Assembly: GCA_020725585.1 (NCBI GenBank)
Contig: DYES01000075.1
Span: 1-51,110, forward strand
Length of the DNA stretch: 51,110 nt
Source: Desulfovirgula sp.
GTDB taxonomy: Bacteria; Bacillota; Desulfotomaculia; Desulfotomaculales; Nap2-2B
Direction of reading: 5' to 3'
The notes beneath the pieces were generated by a model. That model was not told the origin of the DNA and searched no databases. It was given only the letters and a program-made list of their open reading frames with translations. Within the stretch, counting starts at the first letter, position 1; every line of letters begins with the position of its first letter. This document shows positions 18,486-27,315 of the stretch, piece after piece. The translations under genes were made by a program, and so were the position numbers.

Positions 18486-18857
18486 ATGTCCTCCATTGGG
18501 GAAAAGCTGGCCGAACTGCGCCGGCAAAAGGGGCTTTCGCAGGCGGAGCTGGCGCGGCTTTTAAACCTGGGCCAGAGCACCATCGCCATGTACGAGAAAA
18601 ACAAGCGCGCCCCTGATTACCACCAGCTAGCGCGCCTGGCGGATTTTTTTAACGTATCCGTCGATTATCTTTTGGGGCGTAAAAGAGAAGACGAAAAGGA
18701 CGCCCCTCCGCCAAACGAAAATCTTCTGGCCGCCGCCCGCGATCCCTTATTTCGTAAACTTCTGGTGCAAATACCCGACCTTTCAGAGGAAGAAAAGCGC
18801 TCCGTGGCCGAACACTGGGAGTGGGCGCTTGAGTTTGTGAAAAAAAAGCGCCGCTAA
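18486..18857 (+). CDS. XRE-family HTH transcriptional regulator
   Basis: The 123-residue protein has a Cro/C1 HTH at about 5-60 (IGEKLAELRRQKGLSQAELA, STIAMYEKNKRAP, FNVSVDYLLGR). A C-terminal helical part (about 75-123) probably mediates dimerisation. ATG 18486 has GAGGTGA at 5-base spacing. The upstream GTG at 18477 lies in that site. Three operator-like repeats lie just upstream. A degenerate ImmA/IrrE gene follows, and XRE plus ImmA is a usual pair in mobile-element control, where the peptidase cleaves the repressor. Confidence 0.88.
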   Translation: MSSIGEKLAELRRQKGLSQAELARLLNLGQSTIAMYEKNKRAPDYHQLARLADFFNVSVDYLLGRKREDEKDAPPPNENLLAAARDPLFRKLLVQIPDLSEEEKRSVAEHWEWALEFVKKKRR

Positions 18858-18870
18858 AAAAAGCCGCCGT

Positions 18871-18900
18871 AAAAGGCCCCTTTTCCGCGGGCCTTTTTTA
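18871..18900 (+). terminator. Terminator after the XRE gene
   Basis: AAAGGCCC (18871-18878) pairs with GGGCCTTT (18888-18895) and is followed by a T-run. Confidence 0.8.
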
Positions 18901-19020
18901 TTTATTTTTTTCTAACCTCCGCTTCACACTTCGACAAATAACGACACGGGGGGAAGTTTACAATAGTTCTGTAATTTAATTCATGGTACTTTAAACGCAT
19001 TTTTGGGAGGCGGTGTAAAT

Positions 19021-19517
19021 TTGCCCCCGGTCATCCAACTGGCTATTGAGCTAATTGTCAAGTACCAGCTTAAAGAGCCGCCCGGACCCTACCGGCTCTT
19101 CTGCCTGGCCAGGAAGGAGGGCATACTTTTAGCCCGCTACCCTTTCCGCGGCCGCATCGCGGGAATTATTACCGCTTTGAGGACGGCACGACCCTCCTCA
19201 CCGTGAGGAAGGGACTCCTTGAGCCGGAGCTAAAGCACGTGCTGGCCCGCGCCCTGGCTCAGTACAGCCTGGAGGAAATCAGCGAGATATACTTGCGCTG
19301 GATCACCCCGGAAAAGGAAGACGCGGCCCAGGAAATCGCCGCTCTACTGCTCATGCCGCCGGGGAGTACCGCTGCCGAAGAGCTTGCAGACATCCATACG
19401 GCGGCAGAAACCTTCACCGTTCCCGTTTCCGTCGTACGCCTGCGCCTGCGCTTAGAGGAACGGCTGCAAAAACTCCTCCCTCCTCCCGCCGTCCAGACGG
19501 CAGTGGTGCAGCGGTAA
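19021..19517 (+). pseudogene. Frameshifted, catalytically degenerate ImmA/IrrE-family peptidase
   Basis: The 5' part (TTG 19021 with GGGAGG 10 bases upstream) reads LPPVIQLAIELIVKYQ to GILLARYPFRGRIAG. It then needs a -1 shift near 19160-19165 to continue as NYYRFEDGTTLLTVRKGLLE and EDAAQEIAALLLMPPGS, which matches the ImmA/IrrE (DUF955) layout. Without the shift the first frame stops at 19206. The HExxH zinc site expected after the RxVLAHELGH-type helix is replaced by HVLARALAQYS, so even a repaired protein would lack the catalytic motif. The downstream glutamate region is retained. Alternatives are a sequencing error or two short proteins, the second starting at GTG 19203. Confidence 0.7.
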
Positions 19518-19527
19518 ACCGGTCCGT

Positions 19528-19558
19528 AAGCGGCGGTGGGCGGTACCGCCGCTTTTTT
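19528..19558 (+). terminator. Terminator after the ImmA-like relic
   Basis: AAGCGGCGGT (19528-19537) pairs perfectly with ACCGCCGCTT (19545-19554), followed by T residues. This suggests the relic was a functional transcription unit until recently. Confidence 0.85.
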
Positions 19559-19588
19559 GGCCTGCCCAGAGCCCGTGCCGGGCGCAGC

Positions 19589-19624
19589 AAAAAGCGGCTG
19601 CGTTCTTCTCTGCAGCCGCTTTTT
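19589..19624. terminator. Bidirectional terminator
   Basis: AAAAAGCGGCTGC (19589-19601) pairs with GCAGCCGCTTTTT (19612-19624) around a 10-base loop. It has T-runs on both strands and serves the carboxyltransferase operon on the minus strand. Confidence 0.85.
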
Positions 19625-19629
19625 CATCT

Positions 19630-21171
19630 CTATAGGTTAATATTGGAATATTTCCGCCACGGCCTGACGACCTCTTTGTTTTCCAGCACGTCCAGCGCCC
19701 GGGAGATAAATTTTCTCGTCTCCGAGGGCATGATCACGTCGTCGATGTAGCCGCGCTCCGCGCCGCAGTACGGGTTCTCGTAGAGATCCCGGTACTGCCT
19801 GATCCTTTCCGCCGCCACCGCCGCCGGGTCTTCGGCGTTTTTGATTTCCTTGGCAAAGATCACGCTGGCCGCCGTTTCCGCGCCCACGATGGTCACCCGG
19901 GCGATAGGCCAGGCGTAAACGAAGTCGGCGCCGGTATCTTTGCAGCACATGCCCAAATAGGCCCCGGCGAAAGACTTGCGGATGATCACCGTCACCTTGG
20001 GCACGGTGGCGTCGATGTACGCGTAGAGCATTTTCGCTCCGTGCCTTAAGATTCCCTTGTGCTCCTCGTAGGAACCAATCATATAGGCCGGGGTGTCGTG
20101 GAAGTTGACCAGCGGGATGTTGAACAGGTCGCAGAAGCGCACGAACCGGGCCACCTTGTCGGCCGCGTCGCAATCGATGACCCCGCCCATGACCAGCGGC
20201 TGGCTGGCCACGATCCCCACGGAGCGCCCGTTAATCCGGGCAAAGCCCACAATGACGTTTTGGGCGAAGTCCTTTAAGATCTCAAAGAAAACCCCGTTGT
20301 CCACGATCTTGTCAATCACTTCGTGCATGTCGTAAGGCTCATGGGCCTCTTCGGGCACCAGGCCGTCCAGCTCAGGGATGAGCCTTTCCGCCTCGTCCCC
20401 CGTGTCCACGCGCGGCGGCTTCTCCTTGTTGTTTTGGGGCAGGTAGGCCAGCAGTTCCCTGGTCTTGTCCAGGCAGTCTTTGTCGTCCTCCACCACCACG
20501 TGCGTCTGCCCGGTTTTGTAAGCGTGCGCCTGCACGCCGCACAGCTCCTCTAAGGTTATTTCCTCGCCCAGCTGCGTTTTCACGAAAGCCGGGCCGGCGA
20601 TGCCCATGAAGCCGGTTTTGCGGCATTGAAAGACGAAGTCCTGCATAATCGGGTGGTAGGCCTGCCCGCCCAGGCAGGGCCCCATCAAAAGGGCAATTTG
20701 CGGGATGATCCCGGAAGCGAGGATCTGGGAGCGGAACAGCCAGGCGTAGGCCTCCAGGGTGTCCATCCCCTCCTGCAGGCGGGCGCCTCCAGAATCGTTC
20801 ATGCCCACAAAGGGGATGCCCAGATCTTTGGCCATGTCGATGGCCTGGGAAAACTTTTTGCCGTGGTACTCGCCGAAAGTGCCGGCCATGGAGGTATAAT
20901 CCTCCGCCGCCACCATAACGTGGCGGCCGTTTACCTTTCCATAGCCGACCACCACCCCTTCGGCGGGAACCTCCCTTTTATCCATCCCAAAGTGGATGGT
21001 GCGGTGTTTGACAAACATGCCGATCTCCGTGAAGGTGCCCGGGTCGAAAAAGTACTCCACCCTTTCCCGGGCCGTCCACTTCCCGCTCTTGTGCTGCTGT
21101 TCCACCGCCTTCGGTCCGCCCATCTGCATGATTTTGGCTTTTCGCTGCTTTAAGTCCTCATAGCGATCCAC
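19630..21171 (-). CDS. Acyl-CoA carboxyltransferase / decarboxylase alpha-type subunit
   Basis: The 513-residue protein has the two crotonase-like carboxyltransferase halves of propionyl-CoA carboxylase beta and methylmalonyl- or glutaconyl-CoA decarboxylase alpha subunits. Features are KWTARERVEYFFDPGTF, AAEDYTSMAGTFGEYHGKK, the oxyanion segment GMNDSGGARLQEG and the C-terminal AYLGMCCKDTGADFVYAWP. It moves a carboxyl group between an acyl-CoA and biotin. The usual DTPGFLPG motif reads HDTPAYMIG. No biotin carrier, biotin carboxylase or sodium-pump subunit is nearby. Being last in an operon after an acyl-CoA dehydrogenase suggests decarboxylation of an enoyl-CoA such as glutaconyl-CoA. That substrate is inference. 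Confidence 0.88.
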   Translation of the reverse strand: MDRYEDLKQRKAKIMQMGGPKAVEQQHKSGKWTARERVEYFFDPGTFTEIGMFVKHRTIHFGMDKREVPAEGVVVGYGKVNGRHVMVAAEDYTSMAGTFGEYHGKKFSQAIDMAKDLGIPFVGMNDSGGARLQEGMDTLEAYAWLFRSQILASGIIPQIALLMGPCLGGQAYHPIMQDFVFQCRKTGFMGIAGPAFVKTQLGEEITLEELCGVQAHAYKTGQTHVVVEDDKDCLDKTRELLAYLPQNNKEKPPRVDTGDEAERLIPELDGLVPEEAHEPYDMHEVIDKIVDNGVFFEILKDFAQNVIVGFARINGRSVGIVASQPLVMGGVIDCDAADKVARFVRFCDLFNIPLVNFHDTPAYMIGSYEEHKGILRHGAKMLYAYIDATVPKVTVIIRKSFAGAYLGMCCKDTGADFVYAWPIARVTIVGAETAASVIFAKEIKNAEDPAAVAAERIRQYRDLYENPYCGAERGYIDDVIMPSETRKFISRALDVLENKEVVRPWRKYSNINL

Positions 21172-21340
21172 TGAACCTTCCTCCTCAAGATATCTAAAAT
21201 TTTTTCCCGTCGGGTTAATTGAGTTCAGAACCGCTTCGCCCGAACCAAATTCAGCCCTCCGCCGCCCGTTTTATGATATAGGGGTTGCAACCAAAATTTT
21301 GGAGTGCTTCTTCTGACGTTCCGACGACTGACGGCTGATT

Positions 21341-22498
21341 TCACCGGTTGGCCTTGCGGTAGCCCAGCGCATCCTGGGAAATGATTATTTTGTGAACATT
21401 GCTCGTTCCTTCCACGATCTGGTAATACTTCGCGTCGCGGAAGAGCCTGGCCACCGGGTACTCTTCCGAATAGCCGTAGGCGCTGTAGATGCGCAGGGCG
21501 TAATCGGCGCACTTGTTGGCCATCTCGCTGGCAAACAGCTTGGCCATGGAAGTCTCTAAGGTATTGGGCACCCCCTTGTCTTTCAGGAAAGCTGCCCGGT
21601 AGGTTAAAAGGCGGGCCGCCTCTATGTCCACGCACATTTGCGCAATCCAGTCCTGGATCATCTGGAACCGGCCGATCTGCTGCCCGAACTGCTCCCTGGT
21701 GGTGGCGTACTCGACGGCCGCGTCGAGGCAGGCCTGGGCAACGCCCACGGCGCCCGCCGCCGAAGCCAGGCGCGTGTTGTCCAGCTGCTGCATGCAGATG
21801 GCGAATCCCTGGCCTTCCTTCCCCAACAGGTTTTCTTTGGGCACCCGGCAGTTTTCAAAAGTGATGGAACCGGTGGGGGAAGACCAGTTGCCCAGCTTTT
21901 CCTTAATTTCTTCCACAACGATGCCTGGGCTCTTCATGTCCACAATAAAGGCGGACATCCCCTTGGCCCGCTGCGTGGGGTCGGTGTAGGCGTAAACCAG
22001 TCCCACGTCCGCCACCGTGGCGTAGGATATCCACATCTTGCTGCCGTTTAAAACGTAATGATCCCCCTCCAGCACGGCGCGCGTCTTCATGGCCGCCACG
22101 TCCGAGCCGGCGTTGGGCTCGGTCATGGCAAAACAACCGAGCAATTCCCCGCTGCACAATCCCGGCAGGTACTTTTGCTTGAGTTCCTCGCTCCCGTGGC
22201 GCCAGATGGTGATCGCCGGGCCCAGTGTATTGGCGGCGAAAACCAGGCGCAGCGAGCTGTGCACGCGGGCGATTTCTTCGGCCAAAATGGCCAGGGCCAG
22301 GTAGCCGAGGCCGTTGCCGCCGTATTCTTCCGGGATGACGCAGCCCAAAAAGCCCAGCTCGCCCATCTTTTTCACCAGGTCGCGGCGGAAACGGTGCGCC
22401 TTGTCGTCGGCATCGACGGTAGGCTTCACCTCGCTGACGGCAAAATCGCGGGCCAGCCTCCTGATGTCCTGTAATTCTTCCGGCAAATCAAAGTTCAT
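21341..22498 (-). CDS. Acyl-CoA dehydrogenase
   Basis: The 385-residue flavoprotein has the family signatures CFAMTEPNAGSDVAAMKTRA and QIVEGTSNVHKIIISQDALG. Glu363 sits at the usual catalytic-base position (VEGTSN). It introduces a 2,3-double bond into an acyl-CoA and passes electrons to ETF. Next to a carboxyltransferase, it could be a glutaryl-CoA-type dehydrogenase of the non-decarboxylating kind, with decarboxylation done by the neighbour. That is inference. ATG 22498 follows GGGGGAG at good spacing. The gap to the carboxyltransferase is 169 bp, with no gene or clear terminator in it. Confidence 0.92.
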   Translation of the reverse strand: MNFDLPEELQDIRRLARDFAVSEVKPTVDADDKAHRFRRDLVKKMGELGFLGCVIPEEYGGNGLGYLALAILAEEIARVHSSLRLVFAANTLGPAITIWRHGSEELKQKYLPGLCSGELLGCFAMTEPNAGSDVAAMKTRAVLEGDHYVLNGSKMWISYATVADVGLVYAYTDPTQRAKGMSAFIVDMKSPGIVVEEIKEKLGNWSSPTGSITFENCRVPKENLLGKEGQGFAICMQQLDNTRLASAAGAVGVAQACLDAAVEYATTREQFGQQIGRFQMIQDWIAQMCVDIEAARLLTYRAAFLKDKGVPNTLETSMAKLFASEMANKCADYALRIYSAYGYSEEYPVARLFRDAKYYQIVEGTSNVHKIIISQDALGYRKANR

Positions 22499-22548
22499 AA
22501 AATCTCCCCCTTCTTTCTTTCTTTAAAATATTTTTTTAAATAAACCTC

Positions 22549-24696
22549 TTAGACCTTCCGGATGAAGAGCGCGTCGGCCACTTTAACCCCCTGCCCTGCC
22601 GGCAGCACGATCAGGGGATTGATGTCCAGCTCGGCCAGCTCGTCCGAAAGCGCCAGGGCCATTTCCGAAACCTTCACCAGGACCTCGGCCAGGGCTTCCA
22701 CATCCGCTCTCGGCCGGCCGCGGGCGCCGGCCAGAAGACCAAAGCCCCGGATTTCCCCGATCATTTCCCGCGCCTGGGCGAGTGTGAGCGGCGCCACCCG
22801 CATGGCGACGTCCTTTAAGATTTCGACGAAAATCCCTCCCAGGCCGAACACCACCACCGGGCCGAACTGGGGGTCGCTTTTCACCCCCACAATCACTTCC
22901 ACCCCGCCGGGCGGCACCATTTCCTGGACCAGCACGCCGTTAATCCGCGCCCCCGGGGCATAATTGCGCGCGTTGGCGAGCACCTCGGAAAACGCCTGGG
23001 CCAGCTCGCTTTCGCTTTTGATCCCCAGGCGGATGGCCCCGGCTTCCGTCTTGTGCGGGATATCTGGAGAATCCACCTTTAAGGCCAGCGGGTAGCCGAT
23101 CTTTTTCGCCAGCGACAACGCTTCTTGCTGCGTGCCGGCCGTTTCTTCCCTGGTCACGGGGACGCCAAAGGCCGCCAGCACTTTTTTCGACTCACGCTCG
23201 CTTAAGACCCTGCCGGCGCCGGACAGAATTTCTTTCACGGAAGCGGGCGCGGCGCCCGGGGAAATAATCTTTTGAGGCGCACAAGCGCTACGGCTGCGCC
23301 ATGCGCTTTGGAAAGCGCCGTAATTCATCAGGTGCGCCACGGCCTTTACGCAGCGCACCGGCGACTTGTAATAGGTGACGCCGGCGGAGCGCAGCACGGC
23401 AAAGCACTCGCCCATCAGCCTGTCCCCCGCCGTCCAGGCCACGGCAATCGGCTTTTGGGTCCGTTTGCTCATTTTCGCCACGTCCTGGGCCATCCGGACG
23501 CCGGACTCGCCCGTAATCATGGTCATGATCACCACCAGGGCGTCGATACCCGGGTCGTCCGCCACAGCCTGCAAAACCTTCCAGAAACCTTCCGCCTCGT
23601 TGATCACCTGGGCGGTCACGTCCACCGGGTTTAAGGCGGAGCCGTAGGCCGGGATGACGGAAAGAATCTGGCGGCGCGTTTCCTCCTGCAGCGGGGGCAC
23701 CTGCAGACCGCATTCCTCAGCGGCGTCCGCCGCCAGCACCCCGGCGCCGCCGGAGGTGGTGATGATGCCCAGCCTTTTTCCCTGCGGGAACCTTACCCCG
23801 CTGTTGATCAAGAGGGCTAAATCGATAAACTCTTCGATATCCGCCACCCGGATAATCCCTTCTTGCTTGAAGAAGGCGCTGTAGACCTGATCGGAACCGG
23901 TGAGCGCCGCCGTGTGGGATGACGCCGCCCTGCTGCCTGTTTCCGAGCGCCCCACCTTGAGTACGGCCAGCGGCTTGCCCAGTTCCAGGGCGCGTTCGGC
24001 GACGCGCGCAAATTTTCTTCCGTCCCGCATGCCTTCTAAATAGGTAAAGACAACGCGCGTGTTCTCGTCTTCCAGCATGTAGCGCATAAAGTCCAGGCAG
24101 TCCAGGTCCACCTCGTTGCCCGTGCTGACCACGTAAGAAAAGCCCACTCCCGCCTCCTGGGCCAGGTTGAAAATGGAATAACCCAGCGCCCCGCTCTGGG
24201 TGACGAAGCCTACCGCACCGGGAGTAAAGGGCTTGATCTCCAAAGAGGCGCTAAAAGCGGCAGCGATTCGCTCGTGCAGGCTCACCGCCCCCTGGCAGTT
24301 CGGCCCGCACAGGCGCAGGCCCGTTTTCGCGGCCAGTTCGGCGAGCGCAAGCTGAAGCTTGCGCCCCTCTTCGCCCGCTTCGGCAAAACCGGAGCTGAAA
24401 ATGGTGGCAAAGCGCACTCCCTTTTGGGCGCACTCCTCCAGGACGGGCAGCACCCGCCGGTAATTGACGGCAATTAAGGCCAGGTCCACCGGCCCGGGCA
24501 CTGACGCTATGCTCGGGTAACAGGGGCAGCCGGCAATCTCCTGGTACTTGGGGTTGACGGGGTAAATCTTTCCCTGGTAGCCGTGCTCTTTTAAATACCG
24601 CAGAGGTTTTCCGCTGATGGTGGTTAAGTCTGCCGAGGCGCCGATGATGGCAATGGACCGCGGCTCGAAAAAAAGTTGGAGATCGACTTCGCGCAT
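22549..24696 (-). CDS. ADP-forming acyl-CoA synthetase, alpha-beta fusion
   Basis: The 715-residue protein combines a CoA-binding domain (FFEPRSIAIIGAS at 9-21), a ligase CoA domain carrying the phosphohistidine motif SSHTAALTGS (His261), and a C-terminal ATP-grasp domain (YPLALKVDSPDIPHKTEAGA, VVVFGLGGIFVEIL). It interconverts acyl-CoA, ADP and phosphate with acid, CoA and ATP. Running forward, it would make ATP from the pathway product. Reversed, it would activate the transported acid. ATG 24696 matches family starts, and GGGGTGA lies about 10 bases upstream. ATG 24717, two bases after the upstream IclR stop, is an alternative. Confidence 0.9.
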   Translation of the reverse strand: MREVDLQLFFEPRSIAIIGASADLTTISGKPLRYLKEHGYQGKIYPVNPKYQEIAGCPCYPSIASVPGPVDLALIAVNYRRVLPVLEECAQKGVRFATIFSSGFAEAGEEGRKLQLALAELAAKTGLRLCGPNCQGAVSLHERIAAAFSASLEIKPFTPGAVGFVTQSGALGYSIFNLAQEAGVGFSYVVSTGNEVDLDCLDFMRYMLEDENTRVVFTYLEGMRDGRKFARVAERALELGKPLAVLKVGRSETGSRAASSHTAALTGSDQVYSAFFKQEGIIRVADIEEFIDLALLINSGVRFPQGKRLGIITTSGGAGVLAADAAEECGLQVPPLQEETRRQILSVIPAYGSALNPVDVTAQVINEAEGFWKVLQAVADDPGIDALVVIMTMITGESGVRMAQDVAKMSKRTQKPIAVAWTAGDRLMGECFAVLRSAGVTYYKSPVRCVKAVAHLMNYGAFQSAWRSRSACAPQKIISPGAAPASVKEILSGAGRVLSERESKKVLAAFGVPVTREETAGTQQEALSLAKKIGYPLALKVDSPDIPHKTEAGAIRLGIKSESELAQAFSEVLANARNYAPGARINGVLVQEMVPPGGVEVIVGVKSDPQFGPVVVFGLGGIFVEILKDVAMRVAPLTLAQAREMIGEIRGFGLLAGARGRPRADVEALAEVLVKVSEMALALSDELAELDINPLIVLPAGQGVKVADALFIRKV

Positions 24697-24719
24697 TTTA
24701 GTTTCTTCACCCCTCATGG

Positions 24720-25472
24720 TTATGAAAAGTAGCCCATTTTCTGGGACAGCTGGTCGGCAGCGCGCTTCACCTCGCCGATTAAAACCGGCAGCCTCTCTTC
24801 GTTTAAGCGGCTCTTCAAGCCGATGATTCCTAAAGAAGCCCTGGCCGAGCCGGAAAAATCACGCACGGGGGCCGCAATGCCGATGCCGTAGTTGAGATAG
24901 TCGCCAAAGGAAACGGCGTATCCCTGCTCCCGGATCTTTTTGATCTCCTCCGCCAGCGCCTCCGGGCCGGCGCTTTTAAACTCCCCCTTCTCAGCCATCT
25001 CCTTTAAATACGTCCGGATAAAATGGTCGTCCATAAAGGACAGCAGGGCCTTTCTGGCCGCGCCGCTGTGCAGCGGCATCTCCTTGCCGACCAGTTCGAT
25101 GACCTTCACCGGATGGGGCCCTTCGACCCGCTCCAGGAAAACCCCCATCTTGCCCTGCGCGACGGTCAGGTAGGAATCCTCGCCGGTGCGCGCCGTAAGC
25201 TCTTTGAGCACGGGCAGCGCCGCCTTGCGCAGGTCCAGCATCCCCCTGACCTGCAGGCCCATCTTTAAAAGCTGCGGGCCCAGCCGGTAGTTTTTTGTTT
25301 CGGGGCTCTGCTCGACCACCCCAAACTCCTTAAACGTCTGCAGGAGCCGGTGGACCGTGCTGGGTGGGAAGCCTGTTCGGACAGCCAGCTGCCTTAAGGA
25401 GAGGCCGTCCTCCGTCCCCTCTTCGCAAATGGCCAGCAGGACTTCTAAACCTTTCCGCAAGGTGCTGCTCAT
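24720..25472 (-). CDS. IclR-family transcriptional regulator
   Basis: The protein of about 250 residues has an N-terminal winged helix (SLRQLAVRTGFPPSTVHRLLQTF at about 28-50) and a C-terminal IclR ligand-binding domain (GEDSYLTVAQGKMGVFLERVEG, then REQGYAVSFGDYLNYGIGIAAPV). IclR proteins usually sense a small acid and control a local catabolic operon. ATG 25472 is chosen from three in-frame starts (TTG 25481, ATG 25478, ATG 25472) by ribosome-site spacing to AACAGG. It lies directly upstream of the acyl-CoA synthetase with almost no gap, so it probably shares that mRNA. Confidence 0.9.
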   Translation of the reverse strand: MSSTLRKGLEVLLAICEEGTEDGLSLRQLAVRTGFPPSTVHRLLQTFKEFGVVEQSPETKNYRLGPQLLKMGLQVRGMLDLRKAALPVLKELTARTGEDSYLTVAQGKMGVFLERVEGPHPVKVIELVGKEMPLHSGAARKALLSFMDDHFIRTYLKEMAEKGEFKSAGPEALAEEIKKIREQGYAVSFGDYLNYGIGIAAPVRDFSGSARASLGIIGLKSRLNEERLPVLIGEVKRAADQLSQKMGYFS

Positions 25473-25565
25473 CGGCATCAACCTGTTCCAGATAGTAAAA
25501 TGAATTCCAATATATGAATTAAATTAGACACTTTTTCTCTTTTTCCTTCTGTCCTGATCCAAAAT

Positions 25566-27212
25566 TTATTTTAAAAATCCTATTGCTTCTGTGGAAACAA
25601 CCATTTGGCCGTCTCTTTTCCTGATTAGTGTGTGCTTACGCCAGTTGGCGTCGTCCTGCCGCGGAAAATCCAGCCGGTAGTGGGCGCCCCGGCTTTCCCG
25701 CCGCAAAAGGGCCGACCGGACAATCATTTCGGCTACCAGCAAAAGGTTGCCGCTCTCCAGGAACTCAACCAGTTCGCCGGGCTTTGCGGGCGCGGCTCCT
25801 GCTTTAAGTTTTTCGATGTCGGCCCGGGCTTTTTCCAGGGAATCCGCCGACCTTAAAACGCCCGCGTTTTCCCACAACGTTCGCCGAACCGCCTCTTTGA
25901 CCGCGGAAAGCGAAGGAAAAACCCCGTGTCTTCTCTGCTCCGCAAGCTTTTCACGCAGGCCTGCGTAAGATCTTTTGGCCAGGGCGCCGGCTTCGTCTGC
26001 AGAAAGGGGTGCCGCTTTTTGCCCGGCTGCAAATTCCGCCGCCGCCAGGCCCGCCCGCCGGCCAAAAACCGCTGCCTCCGTCAAGGCGTTGCCCCCCAGG
26101 CGGTTTGCGCCGTGCACTCCGCCGGCAACCTCGCCGGCGGCAAAAAGGCCGGGTATCTCCGTGCACCCCCAGGAGTCGGCCGCCACGCCGCCCATCGAGA
26201 AATGAGCGGTGGGCATTACCAGCACAGATTCTCCATCGGCCAGGAGACTGCCCGCCCAGGACTTAACTCTTTCCAGATATGCGTCGGAAACCCCCCAGAT
26301 CCTTTGCGCCCGCCGCCAGCCTTGTGCCGCGCCGCCCAAGTCTAACCTGACGGCCCCCGCGATCCCCCGCCCCTGGGCCACTTCCGCGCACATGGCCCGG
26401 GAGAGCAAATCGCGGCAAACGATCGCCACCGGCGATCTATCTATGCCGTACTTTTCTAACAAGTTCTCCCCCTCGGCGTTCAAGATCTTGCCCGCGTCCG
26501 CCAGAATCGCCAGCACAAACCTGCTGGGCCGGCCGGGCACGGCCGTGGCCAGGGGGTAAAATTGCACAAACTCCATATCGATCAGGGGCAGACCGGCCCG
26601 GTATGCCAGCGCGTAGCCATCCCCGGCGCTCCCCGGCGGGTTGTCGGTGCGCAGATAAGCGGCCCCGCCCCCGCCAGTAGCCAAAACAACGGCCCGCGCG
26701 GCAACGGCCAGCGGCCTGCCTTCCCTTCTCAAAAGCCCCCACACGCCGGCGGCCTGGCCCTCGCGCAACAAAAGATCAGCGGCTAAAAAGGGGTAAAGAA
26801 AATTTACCCCCAGGCGGCGCGCGTATTCTGCCATGGGCCTGGTGATGCGCAACCCTTCCTGGCCGACCTTCGGGGCAAAAACGAAAAAGCCCTTTTGGCG
26901 CTCAAGAATTTCCACGCCAAATTCCCGCAGGGATAAAACCGCCCGGGGAGCGTCTTCCACCAGCGCCTCCACGAGGGCGGGCTCATTTAAATGGTACCCC
27001 GCCTCTACCGTCAACCGACGGTGTTCTTCGGCGGTGAACCCGGCCACCCGGCCGCGAAAACTGCCCTGGCTGAGCGTGGAACTGCTGGCCCGGCCGGGCG
27101 TTACCTTCGAACATAACAAAACTTCCTGGCCCTTTTTTCTGGCGGCGATGGCGGCCGAAAGCCCGGCGATGCCGCCGCCCACCACCAGCACTTCCGTAGA
27201 GACAACTTCCAC
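25566..27212 (-). CDS. FAD-dependent oxidoreductase of the fumarate reductase/aspartate oxidase type
   Basis: The 548-residue protein has an N-terminal FAD-binding motif (VLVVGGGIAGLSAAIAARKKG at about 8-28), a second adenine contact (VLATGGGGAAYLRTDNP) and the substrate-site motif TAHFSMGGVAAD. The catalytic-arginine region is GANRLGGNALTEAAVFG. The histidine that carries covalent FAD in Sdh/Frd is absent (GRASSSTLSQGS instead), so FAD should be non-covalent, as in L-aspartate oxidase. No iron-sulfur or membrane subunit is nearby. Placed after a TRAP transporter, it may oxidise or reduce the imported acid. GTG 27212 follows GGGGGG. Confidence 0.85.
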   Translation of the reverse strand: MEVVSTEVLVVGGGIAGLSAAIAARKKGQEVLLCSKVTPGRASSSTLSQGSFRGRVAGFTAEEHRRLTVEAGYHLNEPALVEALVEDAPRAVLSLREFGVEILERQKGFFVFAPKVGQEGLRITRPMAEYARRLGVNFLYPFLAADLLLREGQAAGVWGLLRREGRPLAVAARAVVLATGGGGAAYLRTDNPPGSAGDGYALAYRAGLPLIDMEFVQFYPLATAVPGRPSRFVLAILADAGKILNAEGENLLEKYGIDRSPVAIVCRDLLSRAMCAEVAQGRGIAGAVRLDLGGAAQGWRRAQRIWGVSDAYLERVKSWAGSLLADGESVLVMPTAHFSMGGVAADSWGCTEIPGLFAAGEVAGGVHGANRLGGNALTEAAVFGRRAGLAAAEFAAGQKAAPLSADEAGALAKRSYAGLREKLAEQRRHGVFPSLSAVKEAVRRTLWENAGVLRSADSLEKARADIEKLKAGAAPAKPGELVEFLESGNLLLVAEMIVRSALLRRESRGAHYRLDFPRQDDANWRKHTLIRKRDGQMVVSTEAIGFLK

Positions 27213-27242
27213 AGGGAAACCCCCCTAAACTAAAAAACCCTG

Positions 27243-27291
27243 AAAAATACAACTCTTGTTGCTGCCGGGACAAAGCCGCGGCAGCAACAAG
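27243..27291 (-). terminator. Hairpin/terminator between dctP and the flavoprotein gene
   Basis: CTTGTTGCTGCCG (27255-27267) pairs perfectly with CGGCAGCAACAAG (27279-27291). On the minus strand a TATTTTT tract follows about six bases after the stem. It probably gives partial termination, raising dctP mRNA relative to downstream genes. Confidence 0.65.
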
Positions 27292-27315
27292 AAACGCCCG
27301 CTGTCTTTTCAGCTG

